Positions 12,055 to 23,678 of a DNA stretch of 64,000 nt are shown one piece after another. Under the pieces are notes generated by a model. The model did no database searches. It saw only the letters and a program-made list of their open reading frames with translations, and was not told where the DNA came from. The DNA comes from Mucor racemosus. Taxonomy: Eukaryota > Mucoromycota > Mucoromycetes > Mucorales > Mucoraceae. Each line of letters starts with the position of its first letter. Position 1 is the first letter of the stretch. The DNA is taken from positions 930,001 through 994,000 of the forward strand of contig JAPEHQ010000001.1 in NCBI GenBank assembly GCA_027405735.1. Direction: 5' to 3'. The position numbers and the translations under genes are program-made.

Positions 12055-13276
12055 ATGGACACAAAAGAGCTGAAAAACACGTATAGAATTATACAAAGTA
12101 AATTGACATCTTGTCAAAATGAAAAGCGAAATATTGTATCAAAAGTAAGTTTTCAATAAAGAAAGAATCGCACTAAACAACCTCACGCGTTTCTATTCTA
12201 GAAAACAGCAAAAAGAACGTTGCTGCAAGAATCACAGCATGTATTACAAAACCATCTTGTTAATGCACTGACTGAAAATATGATGGAAAAAAAAAGAATC
12301 TCCATGGATAAGAATCAAGGAAATCTGAAATCAATCATCTCTTCTTCTGCTGATATCGAGAATGAATCAAAAGAAATCAGCCCTGCTAATCCACAATCAA
12401 TCAATGGGTTTGATATAGTAAAATGTCATGGTTGGATTATGGATAGAAGAGTGTGGATTCAAGTCCTAGGGCATGCTTTGTAAGTTTGTATATTATGCAT
12501 ATTTCAGCAGCATAAATTAACGTCCGTTCCAAAGAAATATCACAGAGGCGCATATTCGCTGCTTAACCAACAAATTTTCGTCTGAATCGACATGTCTTAA
12601 CAAATGTAACAATAATGAATACCAACATTTGTTTCTATGTTTTGACTTATTACCTGATATCCAAATCAATGAAATTCAATCAGAATTAAGGATCTATTGT
12701 AACTATAAACAAGGTTCACAAATATATTCATCAAAAACGTGTTTGGTTGAATGGTTTGATGAAAAGAATTTAATGTGGTTTGGTAAAGTGTGAAACTCTG
12801 ATTTTTTGGGCAATGTTACTAAAAATAACTGTAAAAAAAAGACTCGCTGTCGATCTCATCCAGCCAAATTGTACTGCAAGCTTATTTCCCCTGTTATATT
12901 AGTGTGAAAAATCTACAAAAGATCACAGATTCTTATCAATTAAATCAAATTATCAAACACAGCCAGGTAATTTCGTATCATCCAAAGAGATCTCTTTATT
13001 CTAATACATGATAAATAGCCTTTAAATCAAGAATTTTCATTCATTCAAAATCAATTTACACTAATTCAAATCGACGCAAAATCGATAAATATTTATGCTC
13101 TATCATCAACATCTATTTCTTTTATTTTAAACATTTTAAATAACATTGAATTAACATCAGTTTCTAAAGAAACTAGTCGAGATTTCATAGTGTCCACAAG
13201 CGAATATTATGTGTCACCAAACTACAAAACTCGTGCAAAAGTTTCTTTAATTACAAGCCAATTATTTGCTATTTAA
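12055..13276 (+). CDS. Unrecognised protein of 332 residues, five exons
   Basis: Exons 12055-12144, 12202-12479, 12535-12782, 12842-12966 and 13019-13276 all have GT donors and AG acceptors and close in frame. The first 60 residues are charged and probably coiled (MDTKELKNTYRIIQSKL...). The rest alternates short hydrophobic strands, for example GFDIVKCHGWIMDRRVWIQV and VLQAYFPCYISVKN, suggesting a beta-rich fold. A cysteine-containing stretch (ESTCLNKCNNNEYQ) lies in exon 3. There is no signal peptide or membrane segment. I do not recognise the family and assign no function. The ATG at 12055 is the first one after the TA tract. Its last 15 coding bases overlap the end of TRP4 on the other strand. 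Confidence 0.7.
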
Positions 13277-14423
13277 AGTCTCTTGTCTAAAAGCTTCTAA
13301 TACACTCTTTGCTTTACCGGTCTTGATTGAATCACGTGCTCTAGAAACACCATCTTTGAAATCCAAAGCAATACCAGATACAACTAATAAAGCTGCTGCG
13401 TTTAATAATACAAAATCCAAGATTGGATTATTTTCCTCCAATTCATCGTTTAACAATTTATCCAATGTTGCTGCATTTTCAAAGCAATCACCACCTTTCA
13501 CCTGGGATAAAGGATGTGTCTCTAATCCAAAATCACGAGTAGGATGTAACGATCCAACTGTGATTTCTCCTGAACCATGAATTCTCCAATACTATACATA
13601 CAATGTCAACTATAAATCCCCATCTATTAAAAATACACTTACACTAGTATTGCCTGCTGGACTAATCTCGTCTAATTTTTCTGATCCACAGACAACTAAT
13701 GCTTCCTTAACACCAGTTAATTTAAGTGCATTTGCCATTAATTCTCCAATCTCGGGTGAATGAACTCCAACCACCACACGTGTAGGACGAGCAGGATTTG
13801 ACATTGGACCCAACATGTTGAAAACGGTAGGTACTGCAATCTCTTTTCTTAATGATGCTACATGCTTCATTGCAGGGTGATATGTTTGTGAAAATAAAAA
13901 GCAGAAATTTGTTCTGTCTAAAATACCAGCAACTTGGTCAGGTTCGACAAGCGCAATTTGACATCCATGAGCTTCCATTAAATCTGCAGAACCTGATTTA
14001 GAAGAGGCAGCTCTATTACCATGCTATATCAATATGTGTTATTTTGTTGTATTAATACCCAACTTGTATATAAAATACCTTGGCTACTTTGGCACCTGCT
14101 CCAGCGGCAACTACAGATGCTGTTGTAGATACATTATATGTGTCATGACCATCACCACCTGTACCTACAATATCGACCACATTTCCAGTCAAGTGTTCAA
14201 AATTAGTGTAAGGTATAAGTCTAGCATGACTACGCATGGCAGTGGCACAAGCTGCCACAATACGAGGATCATTATCTTTGCCTTGTAATTTGAGTGATAC
14301 TAAAAAGGCAGAGATTTGACTAGGTGTGGCAGAACCTTTCATAATTTCGTTAATAGCGTGTTCAGCATCTTCTGGTGTAAATTGTGCTGGTTCGTGAACC
14401 AATTTCTTGATGGTATTCTTCAT
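13262..14423 (-). CDS. TRP4: Anthranilate phosphoribosyltransferase
   Basis: Three exons (14423-14079, 14023-13643, 13591-13262) give 351 residues. The enzyme transfers phosphoribose from PRPP to anthranilate, the second step of tryptophan synthesis from chorismate. The PRPP loop GTGGDG is at 87-92, followed by NVSTTAS and, across the first intron, the family signature KHGNRAASSKSGSADL. FNMLGPMSNPARP and the C-terminal region HPTRDFGLETHPL are also typical. The ATG at 14423 is the first ATG in frame. The coding end overlaps the convergent unknown gene by 15 nt. The gene stands alone as in most fungi, not fused to other TRP activities. Confidence 0.95.
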
Positions 14424-14865
14424 ATTTTTAAAGTTATTATACAAGAGAGAGCAGCAAAAAAAAATAAAAAAAATTTTAGTTACAAAAGGATATTAGCTTT
14501 TGGTTGAGGCGGAGAATTCAATGAAAGAAGTAGTGGTAGGATGAAAGGTGAGTCATTTTGCTTCATCGCTTCCCTATCATGGTACTACAATTTAATTTTT
14601 TTAGGTAAAAAAAAATATGCGCATAAAGCTAATGTAAGGAACTTACTAGTCATGTAAATACATTGCTTTTATTAGTGCTTATCATGGAATATAAACTGTT
14701 TAAAATATTTTATTTAATAAAAATTCACCAACATTTCACACTGTATTATTGACAATAACTTGTAATGAACGGGAATTTTTTGTTTCGTTTTATTATTGTT
14801 CAGGAGGATTAGTTAAACGTACTACAAACCATCATGATTTAGTCATCTAATCGTTATTTAATTAA
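14424..14865. other. Spacer between TRP4 and VTC1
   Basis: 442 bp between two minus-strand genes, holding the TRP4 promoter and the VTC1 3' flank. Nothing else is recognised. Confidence 0.6.
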
Positions 14866-15231
14866 TTACATAAACCACTTACAATAAAAGTTAAATGCAA
14901 CTGCAATGATCAAAAATATACATAAAACGGTAGGACCAACTCTATCGTCGTACGGTGCTGCTTCTCTATTTCTAATTTTAGTTGCTCTCCAATGAAAGGT
15001 ATATAATGCATAAAGCATGACAAACATAGCGGTAACTGTAAACAATATGGCTGATAAACGACTGATACGATCACCAAAATTTAATAAACCTATAGCAAGT
15101 CCACCGAGCACAACTGTAAAATTTAACCATGACAAAAATGTACGTTCATTGGCAAAAAATACTTTCGGTTCTACTCGAACTGGTAGCGCAATTCTTTTTC
15201 CTGTGGGTTCTAATAAAGGCTGTGAAGACAT
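14866..15231 (-). CDS. VTC1: Vacuolar transporter chaperone subunit Vtc1
   Basis: A single exon of 121 residues, the usual size of Vtc1 (DUF202 family). Vtc1 is the small membrane subunit of the VTC polyphosphate polymerase complex in the vacuolar membrane, with roles in phosphate storage and membrane trafficking. The N-terminus [19 protein letters not shown] and the following SWLNFTV are near-invariant in the family. Three membrane segments are visible: about 33-53, 60-82 and 102-119, the last after PYDDRVGPT. The start is fixed by [13 protein letters not shown]. It lacks the SPX and polymerase domains carried by Vtc2-4, as expected. Confidence 0.95.
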   Translation of the reverse strand: MSSQPLLEPTGKRIALPVRVEPKVFFANERTFLSWLNFTVVLGGLAIGLLNFGDRISRLSAILFTVTAMFVMLYALYTFHWRATKIRNREAAPYDDRVGPTVLCIFLIIAVAFNFYCKWFM

Positions 15232-15611
15232 AAATGATGAAAATGTGCGAAGAAAGAAAAAAAAAAGATGGAAAAAAGATCAAATAATTCGACATTTCAT
15301 AGTAATATGTTCCGTGACTTAAACACAAATATGAGACATTAGATGTCAAATGAATGATAGCATCTTGCTCTCTATAAGCTAAACATATGTAATCTGGTTC
15401 TTGAATCTTTATTATTCATTGGTTTTCTCTTTCTATCACATGTATCGTCTGAAAATAGCAAGATATATACGTTGTGCAAATGAGCAAAAAAATTCCTTGT
15501 GTATTGTTCATTCTTGTAGTTTTCTAGTCAGACTGAAATGTAATGCTGTACAAACATAGCATTACTGATGGTTATTACATTTAGTTGATTTGACATTTAC
15601 CTTCTCAATTC

Positions 15612-15643
<32 letters not shown>

Positions 15644-18600
15644 ATTAAATATACATCCAAAGTGCATCATATATGCTGATTCAATGTCCAAATATCGTTT
15701 TTAATTCTGTTTAAATCAAAACAGATGCTTAAACTTTCATGGGACATATGCATCACTTTATCGGTTATGGCCTATATCGAAGTTTTACAATCTAATCTGG
15801 TGATAGAAAAGCCCCCAAATTCTCATTTTCAGTTGATAAAACTCATATCTAAGAGTAGTGTAAGTTTTCAAACTAACAAATTTTTTGTGTATTGATACTA
15901 TAGCCAAGTAGAATGTATTGAGACAATAATACTTTAATTTTGCTAAATATGCTCAGTTACTACTTTGATATTATTTTATTTAGTAGCTTTTTGTTTGTAA
16001 AGTGTTGTTATTTTCACGAAATTATAAACTTTTACACATCAAAAACTGAATTTGAATATACATATGCCATGTAAAATAGATGTGTGTAAAAGATTATTTT
16101 TTTTTTTTTTACAAAAAGCTACTGTTTGAAATATATGTAAATATATTAAAACCATCATATTGAATCCATATTCTTGAAAAGCCTTATTATATTTACAGTT
16201 CAATTGATCCAGACAAAAGGCATGGCAGGATGGTGTAAAAACGTTAATGTCTGTTCGAAATCGGAGCGTGCAATATTTTTAATAGGCAATATTAGAATAA
16301 GCACAGTAAAATGATTCAGCAGATGCTAGAAATTGTTCGAAAGTTTACCGGTTCAAAAAGCCTTCTGTTTTGGGTGCGTAACAATCATTTGAATACCTCA
16401 AAAAGGATCAAAATTCATCAAAGCTACTTTGAGTGTGGCGGACTTTTAACCACTAATTTTGAATTAATTCATTCTGGAACTTTTCGACATTTTGATAGGG
16501 AAAATGGTATTAAAGTTGCCTTAAGGCTCTAAGATTTTTGGTATATACTTTGATGCTCTATATAATAGTACTTAAATTACACGAATTGAATGCTTCTGTA
16601 AAATGTTATCTTTGAAAAACCTAAAATTGGTTTTTGCTACAAAAGTCTATTTTTAGAATATGTAACACTTTATCCAACGCTTGAAAACAAAAGACATGGT
16701 ATCTACAAACATTTTGTATTATGACTTACTTTAATAAAAAATGCTGATTTTTGGGAGAAAAATCACATTAACTGATTTTCTCAATTTTTCATGAGGTATA
16801 CCTCATGGAAAATTGGTCGAAATCACCGATTTTTTTATGATCGTAAAATTTTCTAAGAATTATACAGGATCATTGATAGATGTTTCTGCAATTAATTAGA
16901 ACTAATTTTGAGCGATTTCGGGCTACTTTTTGGGTTATAATTCGCAAAAATATTTAAGCTTGAAAGTAGGCATTTTTTGTAAAGCAGAGCATTTAGGTGC
17001 AAAATTATTGGAATGGAAACTAAAAAAAAAATTGAAGTGTGTTCTTCGTAATTTTTAGAGTACCCTCGGTTAAACAGATTAATTTAGTATTGAATTTAAG
17101 GCTGGGATAAAATCCTCGAAGTTTGAGTTTTTGTATTTTTGCATTAAATCATTTTGGTTTTGTTTCGTAATCAGATTGTAAAATAGCCTATCATATCAGG
17201 AAATGTATATCTTTATTATGCAATAGATCAAGAGCGATACATAGTGTACCGAACATTTGAGATATCAAGTACATTTGGTATCGGTTTCTGGCAATTAAAA
17301 CAATAGCAAACTTTTTAAAAGTATTTCTGACAGATTAAATTAATCCTTAAGAAAATATGTCTACTATGTACGGATATAATATATTTGAAGTGGCTAAATA
17401 ATACTGAATACTAACATTGCATTGCGGCTCAACTTTATTTCTAATACGAACCTTAGGATGTATACATAAGAGAATCTGGAGTGTATCTGGAACAGGAAAT
17501 TCGCTTGAGCTAGCTTTTCTCCATAAAAAATTGGTACTTTTTTAAACAATAAAAGAATAGATCAAACAGATATAAATTATCTCTATTTTATGAACGTAAA
17601 TAATGCAGTATTTTCATAACTTTATTATCATTTAAAGTGTGACAAAACATCGAAAAAAAAATAAAAAAGAAAACATAAAACATAAAAACTAGATACTCAA
17701 ATATACTATAAATCGATTCAAAATAAACAAATTTTATTATTAAACTTATGCTACATCTTGCCTTTTCATCAAGATATATTGAAATTAAACTTTGATCTAA
17801 AGCTGTAAAAATTACAAATCCGATTTTTAAAGGGTTTATTCTTACTATTAGTACATATAATGTATAAAATAAACTTATGTCCTTGTTTGTTAGCATCTTA
17901 AGTATGCTACCATATTTTTTACTTGAAAGTTTGTACCTCAATTTTCAAACGAACATTTCATTATCACAACGACTGGGAGATCGTATTTTACCTCCGCTAG
18001 TGTAGAAATAAAATCAATTCTTGTAGTTGGATGAACAATCAACCGTACACTTCTAATTGTGTATTACAAACATCAGATGTCGATACGTTGCTATTCTGTT
18101 GACGGTTTTAAGATATTAAGTAATTCAAAACAGAACTGTGAAGCTGGGATTGACAAGTGCAATCTTTAATAAGGCATTTTATTGTTTCGAAACTATTACG
18201 ATTTTTATATAATGGATGTCAGCGGTTGGTTTCTGGTATGATAAGTCTGCTACACAAGATTTCATAGGTTTAATTTGACTATGAGATTCAAGCTATTTCA
18301 ACGCTCATTTATATATTTCATTATTGTAAACTCCAACATAAGATTGAGTGTTACTTTAATTCCATCAACAAATTCATATTTAAGGATATCTAAAAGCCTC
18401 GATCTCTTCTGCATAATTGGTCTATTCGCCATATCGTTGGTTATATGCCATATACATATTTTGTATTTTTAAAAGGAGCGTTTGCATTACAGAAAACTTG
18501 ATTTAAAAATCCCCGTTTTCGATCAAAATGTATATTGCTCGCCAGAATAATGGGCTCAATATTGAACATCGTTGATGAACAAGTGATTTGAGGGATTAAA

Positions 18601-18775
18601 AGCAGTCTATCTGTATATCGTTCATTGTGCCTTTCAGGTAGATACGTACACTTCCATGCTCTACCATGTGGCTTTTTGTTGCATTCACACTCCTCTGGCC
18701 CTAGGAAAAGAAGCAACTACTTGGCCATCTTCACCTTCTCTTCTTCCTTTCGCTTTACTTTACGTTAATCTAGCT
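15232..18775. other. Gene-poor intergenic region
   Basis: About 3.5 kb of AT-rich DNA. There is a run of 28 A at 15612-15639. Small open frames (for example 16311-16532 and 17588-17941) show no domain, splice support or repeat copy, so none is called. The last 400 bp should contain the SIN3 promoter. Confidence 0.55.
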
Positions 18776-19925
18776 ATGTCATCCCCTATTCAACCGCCAC
18801 CAAATATACGGTAAATATATGCACTTTTATGAACATGTAGAAAAAAAGATAACTCAACATATTTTTTGCTTTCATAATCTATTTTGATCTTATTCTTCTT
18901 GGGGGGTTTTTTTTTTATATTACTTTGTTTACGTATTTAGGTCACCGTCTGTTGGTTCACAACAATCCTCTCAACCTACTTCTACTACTGTAGCTCCGGC
19001 AGTACCTTCACCTTATTCTCATCATCTTCCTCCACCGTCTAATTTAGCTCAAAACAGCGGCTCTTCTGTTGTTTCTCAACAACAACAGCAACAACAATCT
19101 TCATCAGCAGCAGTACAATCCATGAATAACGGTGGACCATTGCCTCCACCACCACGAGTAACTGAATTACCTTCAATACTGTCTCCTCCTCGTAACAGTG
19201 CTTCGCCTTCTTTTAATAATCATCACACATTGCCTCTCGCTAGTTCCCTTTCCAATGATCATTCAAACGGACCAAGCACTGTTTTACCACCTATTCCATC
19301 TCGTACAGCTACTCCACCTTTTAATGAACGTAGACCAAGTATTGTAAGACAACCTATTCAACAGCAGTCATCTCCTGCACAACAACATCATCAATCACAT
19401 CAGCAACAACAATCATCTCAACAAAACACTAATAATAATACTACTTCTTCCCCTTCTTCACAAGGAGGAGGAAGCGGAGGTGGAAGTAATGGTGGAGGTT
19501 ATCGACCTTTAAATGTTAGAGATGCTTTAACTTATCTTGATCAAGTAAAAATACGCTTCTCAGATGATCCTGATGTTTATAATCAATTCCTAGATATAAT
19601 GAAAGACTTTAAAAGTCAAGCGTAAGTTTTTATATTTATACTTGTTGTTCAATCTTATTTATATATTCTCATAGAATTGACACACCTGGTGTCATTGAAC
19701 GCGTATCTACTTTATTCAAAGGCCATCCTACTTTAATTTCGGGATTTAATACATTTTTACCTCCAGGTTATCGTATTGAATGTTCTACAGATCCTCGCGA
19801 ACCTGATTTGATTACTGTCACGACACCTAGTGGTATTACGACCACTACAGGTGGTTCTGCTAATAGAATGCATATGGATACGGAAAATTCTTCTTCCATG
19901 CATGGACACCAGCAACAACAACAGC

Positions 19926-19977
<52 letters not shown>

Positions 19978-22900
19978 GCAACATCATCATCATCACCATC
20001 AACCTCCCCCTCCTCCTCCTCCTCCTCAATCGTATTATCCCTATGGTCATATGCATCAACCTCCTCCTCCACAAAGCTCAATTCATCATCAACAGCAACA
20101 AAGCGCGTCTTCAGCTCATTCAATGCATTCTATTCCACCTCCACCTCCACCTCAACAACAAGCACAACAACAATCAATGGTGAATCAATCAATTTATCAT
20201 CAACCTCCTCCTCCACCAAGTCAACATAATCGTGCGCCTGTTCCTCCTCCTCTCCATCATAGTCCAACTCAACAATCTGCTCCAACTGAGAAACGTTCTC
20301 CTGTCGAATTCAATCATGCCATCAACTATGTCAATAAGATTAAAGTAAGTGAGGTTTCTTTTTTCTGATTTCCCTAGTAAATTAACTTTTTTTTTTTACT
20401 TGAATAGAACCGATTTTCTGGTGATCCTGAAGTATATAAACAATTTTTAGAGATACTTCAAACTTACCAAAAGGACCAAAAACCTATTCAAGAGGTAAAG
20501 CAATCTTTGAAATACATTTATTTATTTATTTTTACTCATTTATTCTTAAAAAGGTTTATGCACACGTCCAATTCCTATTCAATGGTGCACCTGATTTACT
20601 AGATGAATTCAAGCAATTCTTACCTGATATCACAGGCCAACCCGCAAGCGTATTATTTGATTCAATTTCACCAGCATATTATAGTGGTTCAAAACGTAGT
20701 GCTATTGATACACCTCCTAACAATAGCATGCTTCCTCCTGGAAAGAAGAAGAGAGTCAATAATACCGCATCTAAAAAGAACAAGCATTATCTTAAAGAAA
20801 ACGGTGATATCACCCCAACCAATATGCGTGATCCGTATAGCTACCCTAACTCTCCATTTGATCCTGTTCGCCCTTCTGTATCAACCGAAGAAATTGAATT
20901 ATTTGATCGTATTCGCAAGCACATTGGAAACAAGCCATCTTATGAAGAATTCCTCAAGACATTGAATTTATACACTCAACAAATTTTAGACTTGAATGCT
21001 TTGGTGGAACAAGTGGGCATCTTTATTGGCAACAATAAGGAATTGTTTGATTGGTTTAAAAGTATTGTCGGTTATGAACCAAAGGATCATCCTATTGAAA
21101 AACCTATGAACCCTATACCTAAACCTGATCTTGCTCATTGCAAAACAACGGTCGATAGTCCTAGCTATCGTTGTGTACCAAAGAATGTAAGTTTTCATAT
21201 TTATTCCAAATGAAAATACTAATTTACATTTCATTTAGTGGCAAAATCAACCCTGTTCCGGTAGAGATCAAATTGCTTGGGAAGTTTTGAATGATGAATA
21301 TGTATCACATCCTATTTGGGCAAGTGAAGATGATGGTTTTGTCGCATCTAAAAAAAGTCAATATGAAGAAGCTATGCATCGTTGTGAAGAAGAACGTTAT
21401 GATTACAATATGAATATTGAAGCTAATTTAAATGTTATTGCTTTACTGGAGCCAATTGCGCATCGCATTGATGCAATGTCAATGGAAGAACGTGCTAATT
21501 TCAAACTACGTCCAGGATTAGGTGGTCAATCCATTACTATTTACGAACGTATAATCAAAAAAGTGTATGACAAGGAACGTGGCATGGAAATCATTGAATT
21601 GTTGTACACAAATCCTGCTCAAGTTATTCCTATCCTCTTGAAACGTTTAAAGCAAAAAGACGAAGAATGGAAACGAGCTCAACGTGAATGGAACAAAATC
21701 TGGAGAGAATTGGATGCGAAGAATTTCTATAGAGCTTTGGATTATCAAGGTATTACGTTCAAGAGCAATGACCGTAAGGCTATGGCGCCAAAGGCTCTTG
21801 TGGCCGAAATTGAGAACTTGCAGCATGATAAAAAGATGAAAGAAGGAGGATCTGGAAAGGCAGTCCATAGCAAAGAAAGCTTTCAATTCAAGTTTCCGTT
21901 TGATGATAATGGCATTTTCAAAGATGTTACTCGTGTTATTTACTCTTTTATCGACAGACAAACCGGTTATACAAGCAGTGATCGAGAAAAAATTCGTACT
22001 TTTATTCAAACATTTATACCTCTTTGTTTCCAACTTGAAAACGTTGTGCCTGAGGGTATGTCCCATTATGCAGATGAGATTGAGGAAGATGATTTAGCCG
22101 AGGATGATGATGATAACAACTCAACAAATACCGAGGAATCGGAATCCGATGTAGCTCGTTCACCTCGTAAACGAAGTCAATCTCCTTCTCGTCGTAGATC
22201 TGGTAGAAGTCGCAACCATCATGAAGATGAACATACTATGGATTTATTGCGTGATGTGCTTACTAAAAATCAAAATGCTCTTGATGAAAGTAGTTTGACC
22301 GTCCGTTCTCGCTCTCGTTCTCCATCTGCTCCTTTGGAGGATGTCGGTGAAGGCGCTGTTAAAACTGAATCAGATTCCAATGTCATTTCCACCCTGGCTG
22401 CTGCTGAAGTTGGTAACGATAATGCTTCTCCTATGCAAATTAGCGAGGAACCTTCTGGTGATAAGTTGTTTGCTGCTGCTGCTGCTGCGATTGCTCCCGG
22501 TGTAAAGAAGAGAATTTTGTATAGTTTCTTTTGTAACACAACATTTTATTGTTTCTTTAGACTTTATGAAATGTTATATGAAAGACTTTCAAAATTGCGC
22601 ACACTCGATGAAGAAATGAAAAAGCATCCCAACATGGGTAAACGTGTAAATAAGGTTGCTCGTGATCTTGGTTTGTATAGCAGTCGATTTGATGGTAAGA
22701 AGAGTAATGCTTTTGCAAACAATGATCGACTAAATTCCTCCAATAGATGTCGATGTATCCAAGGGCTACTATGCCGCAATTTTGGAAATGATTGATCGTT
22801 TCTTTGACGGTGATATTGATCAACAAGTTTTCGAGGAACACACTCGTTACATTTTTACAACAGATGCATATTTGATCTTCACAATGGATAAACTTGTCCA

Positions 22901-23678
22901 TTCTATGGTTAAACAGGTAGGAAAATATGATGAATTACTATTTTAACGATGCATTAACACTTATTCTATTAGATTCAAGCCATTACTGTAGATCCAAAAT
23001 CGGTTGAGCTTATTCGACTATTCCGTAGTGACAAGGGACTGGAATCCATGTCACCTAGAATTCTATCAGTGTATCGATTAAGGGCAGAAGATATTGTTGG
23101 TTCTGAAGAAAACCTCTATAAACTAAATTTTGTAGGTTTTTGTCTGCTGAAACTGTCTAAATGTATATTAATATATTTTTGATTAGGATAACGATGCTAG
23201 AAATATGACAATTCAGCTCATTGGTAAAGATGATTACATGTTGGAACCTACAGCAGCAGATAAATACGAAGATTATGTTGCAAGCTACATGGACTGGGTA
23301 AATACCACTGAAGGTATTGATGCATCAAGTATGAAACCAACCTTCTTAACTCGGTAAGAATCATAGGATAAGAATATCTTAATTACGACGCTAACTTCAT
23401 TGTATAGAAACCTGCGACCCCAGGATGAACACTTGAACAAAATATTTGTTCGCTCCAAACTTCAATATAAAATTGACCAAGATACCTATCATATGTACTA
23501 TATTGTTGGCTCAGAAGATATATTTGTTCGTCCCCATGATAATAACAACGAAAGTGAATTACCGACAACAAACAAATGGAGCAACTGGGTTGAATCATCG
23601 GCCACAGGCTGGTCAAACGGATTAGATGAAACAACAAAGAATTCAATGGAAGATGAAGCAAGAAATTTACTATCATAA
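18776..23678 (+). CDS. SIN3: SIN3 transcriptional corepressor
   Basis: Ten exons (18776-18810, 18941-19621, 19675-20344, 20408-20494, 20554-21186, 21239-22694, 22747-22916, 22973-23131, 23187-23353, 23408-23678) close in frame to 1,442 residues. Sin3 is the scaffold of the Rpd3/HDAC corepressor. Three paired amphipathic helix domains are seen: PAH1 about 202-270 ([17 protein letters not shown]), PAH2 about 449-517 ([19 protein letters not shown], split by introns) and PAH3 about 602-668. The histone deacetylase interaction region follows ([20 protein letters not shown], then [10 protein letters not shown]). The C-terminal Sin3 domain starts near 1124 with [20 protein letters not shown]. Between PAH1 and PAH2 is a low-complexity stretch with 24 glutamines, six histidines and proline runs. 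An acidic then Ser/Arg-rich linker lies near 980-1010. An AT-rich segment at 22518-22560 mimics an intron but encodes the conserved FFxNTxFYxFFRLY motif. Confidence 0.95.
19910..19981 (+). repeat. CAA/CAG microsatellite encoding 24 Gln in SIN3
   Basis: 24 glutamine codons in a row, mostly CAA with CAG near both ends, then CAT codons for six histidines and CCT/CCC codons for eight prolines. It lies in the disordered linker between PAH1 and PAH2 and is a likely length-variable site. Confidence 0.9.

Noticed and set aside
12480..12520. Nearer CAG acceptors for intron 2 of the unknown gene
   Set aside because: Both run into TAA within a few codons. The AAG at 12533-12534 keeps the frame through all later exons.
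16311..16532. 73-codon plus-strand open frame
   Set aside because: Isolated, no family resemblance, no repeat copy or splice sites to extend it.
18441..18716. 91-codon minus-strand frame with cysteines (GPEECECNKK)
   Set aside because: No ATG-supported gene structure, ends at AT-rich sequence, no second exon found. It lies in the SIN3 upstream region and was not called.
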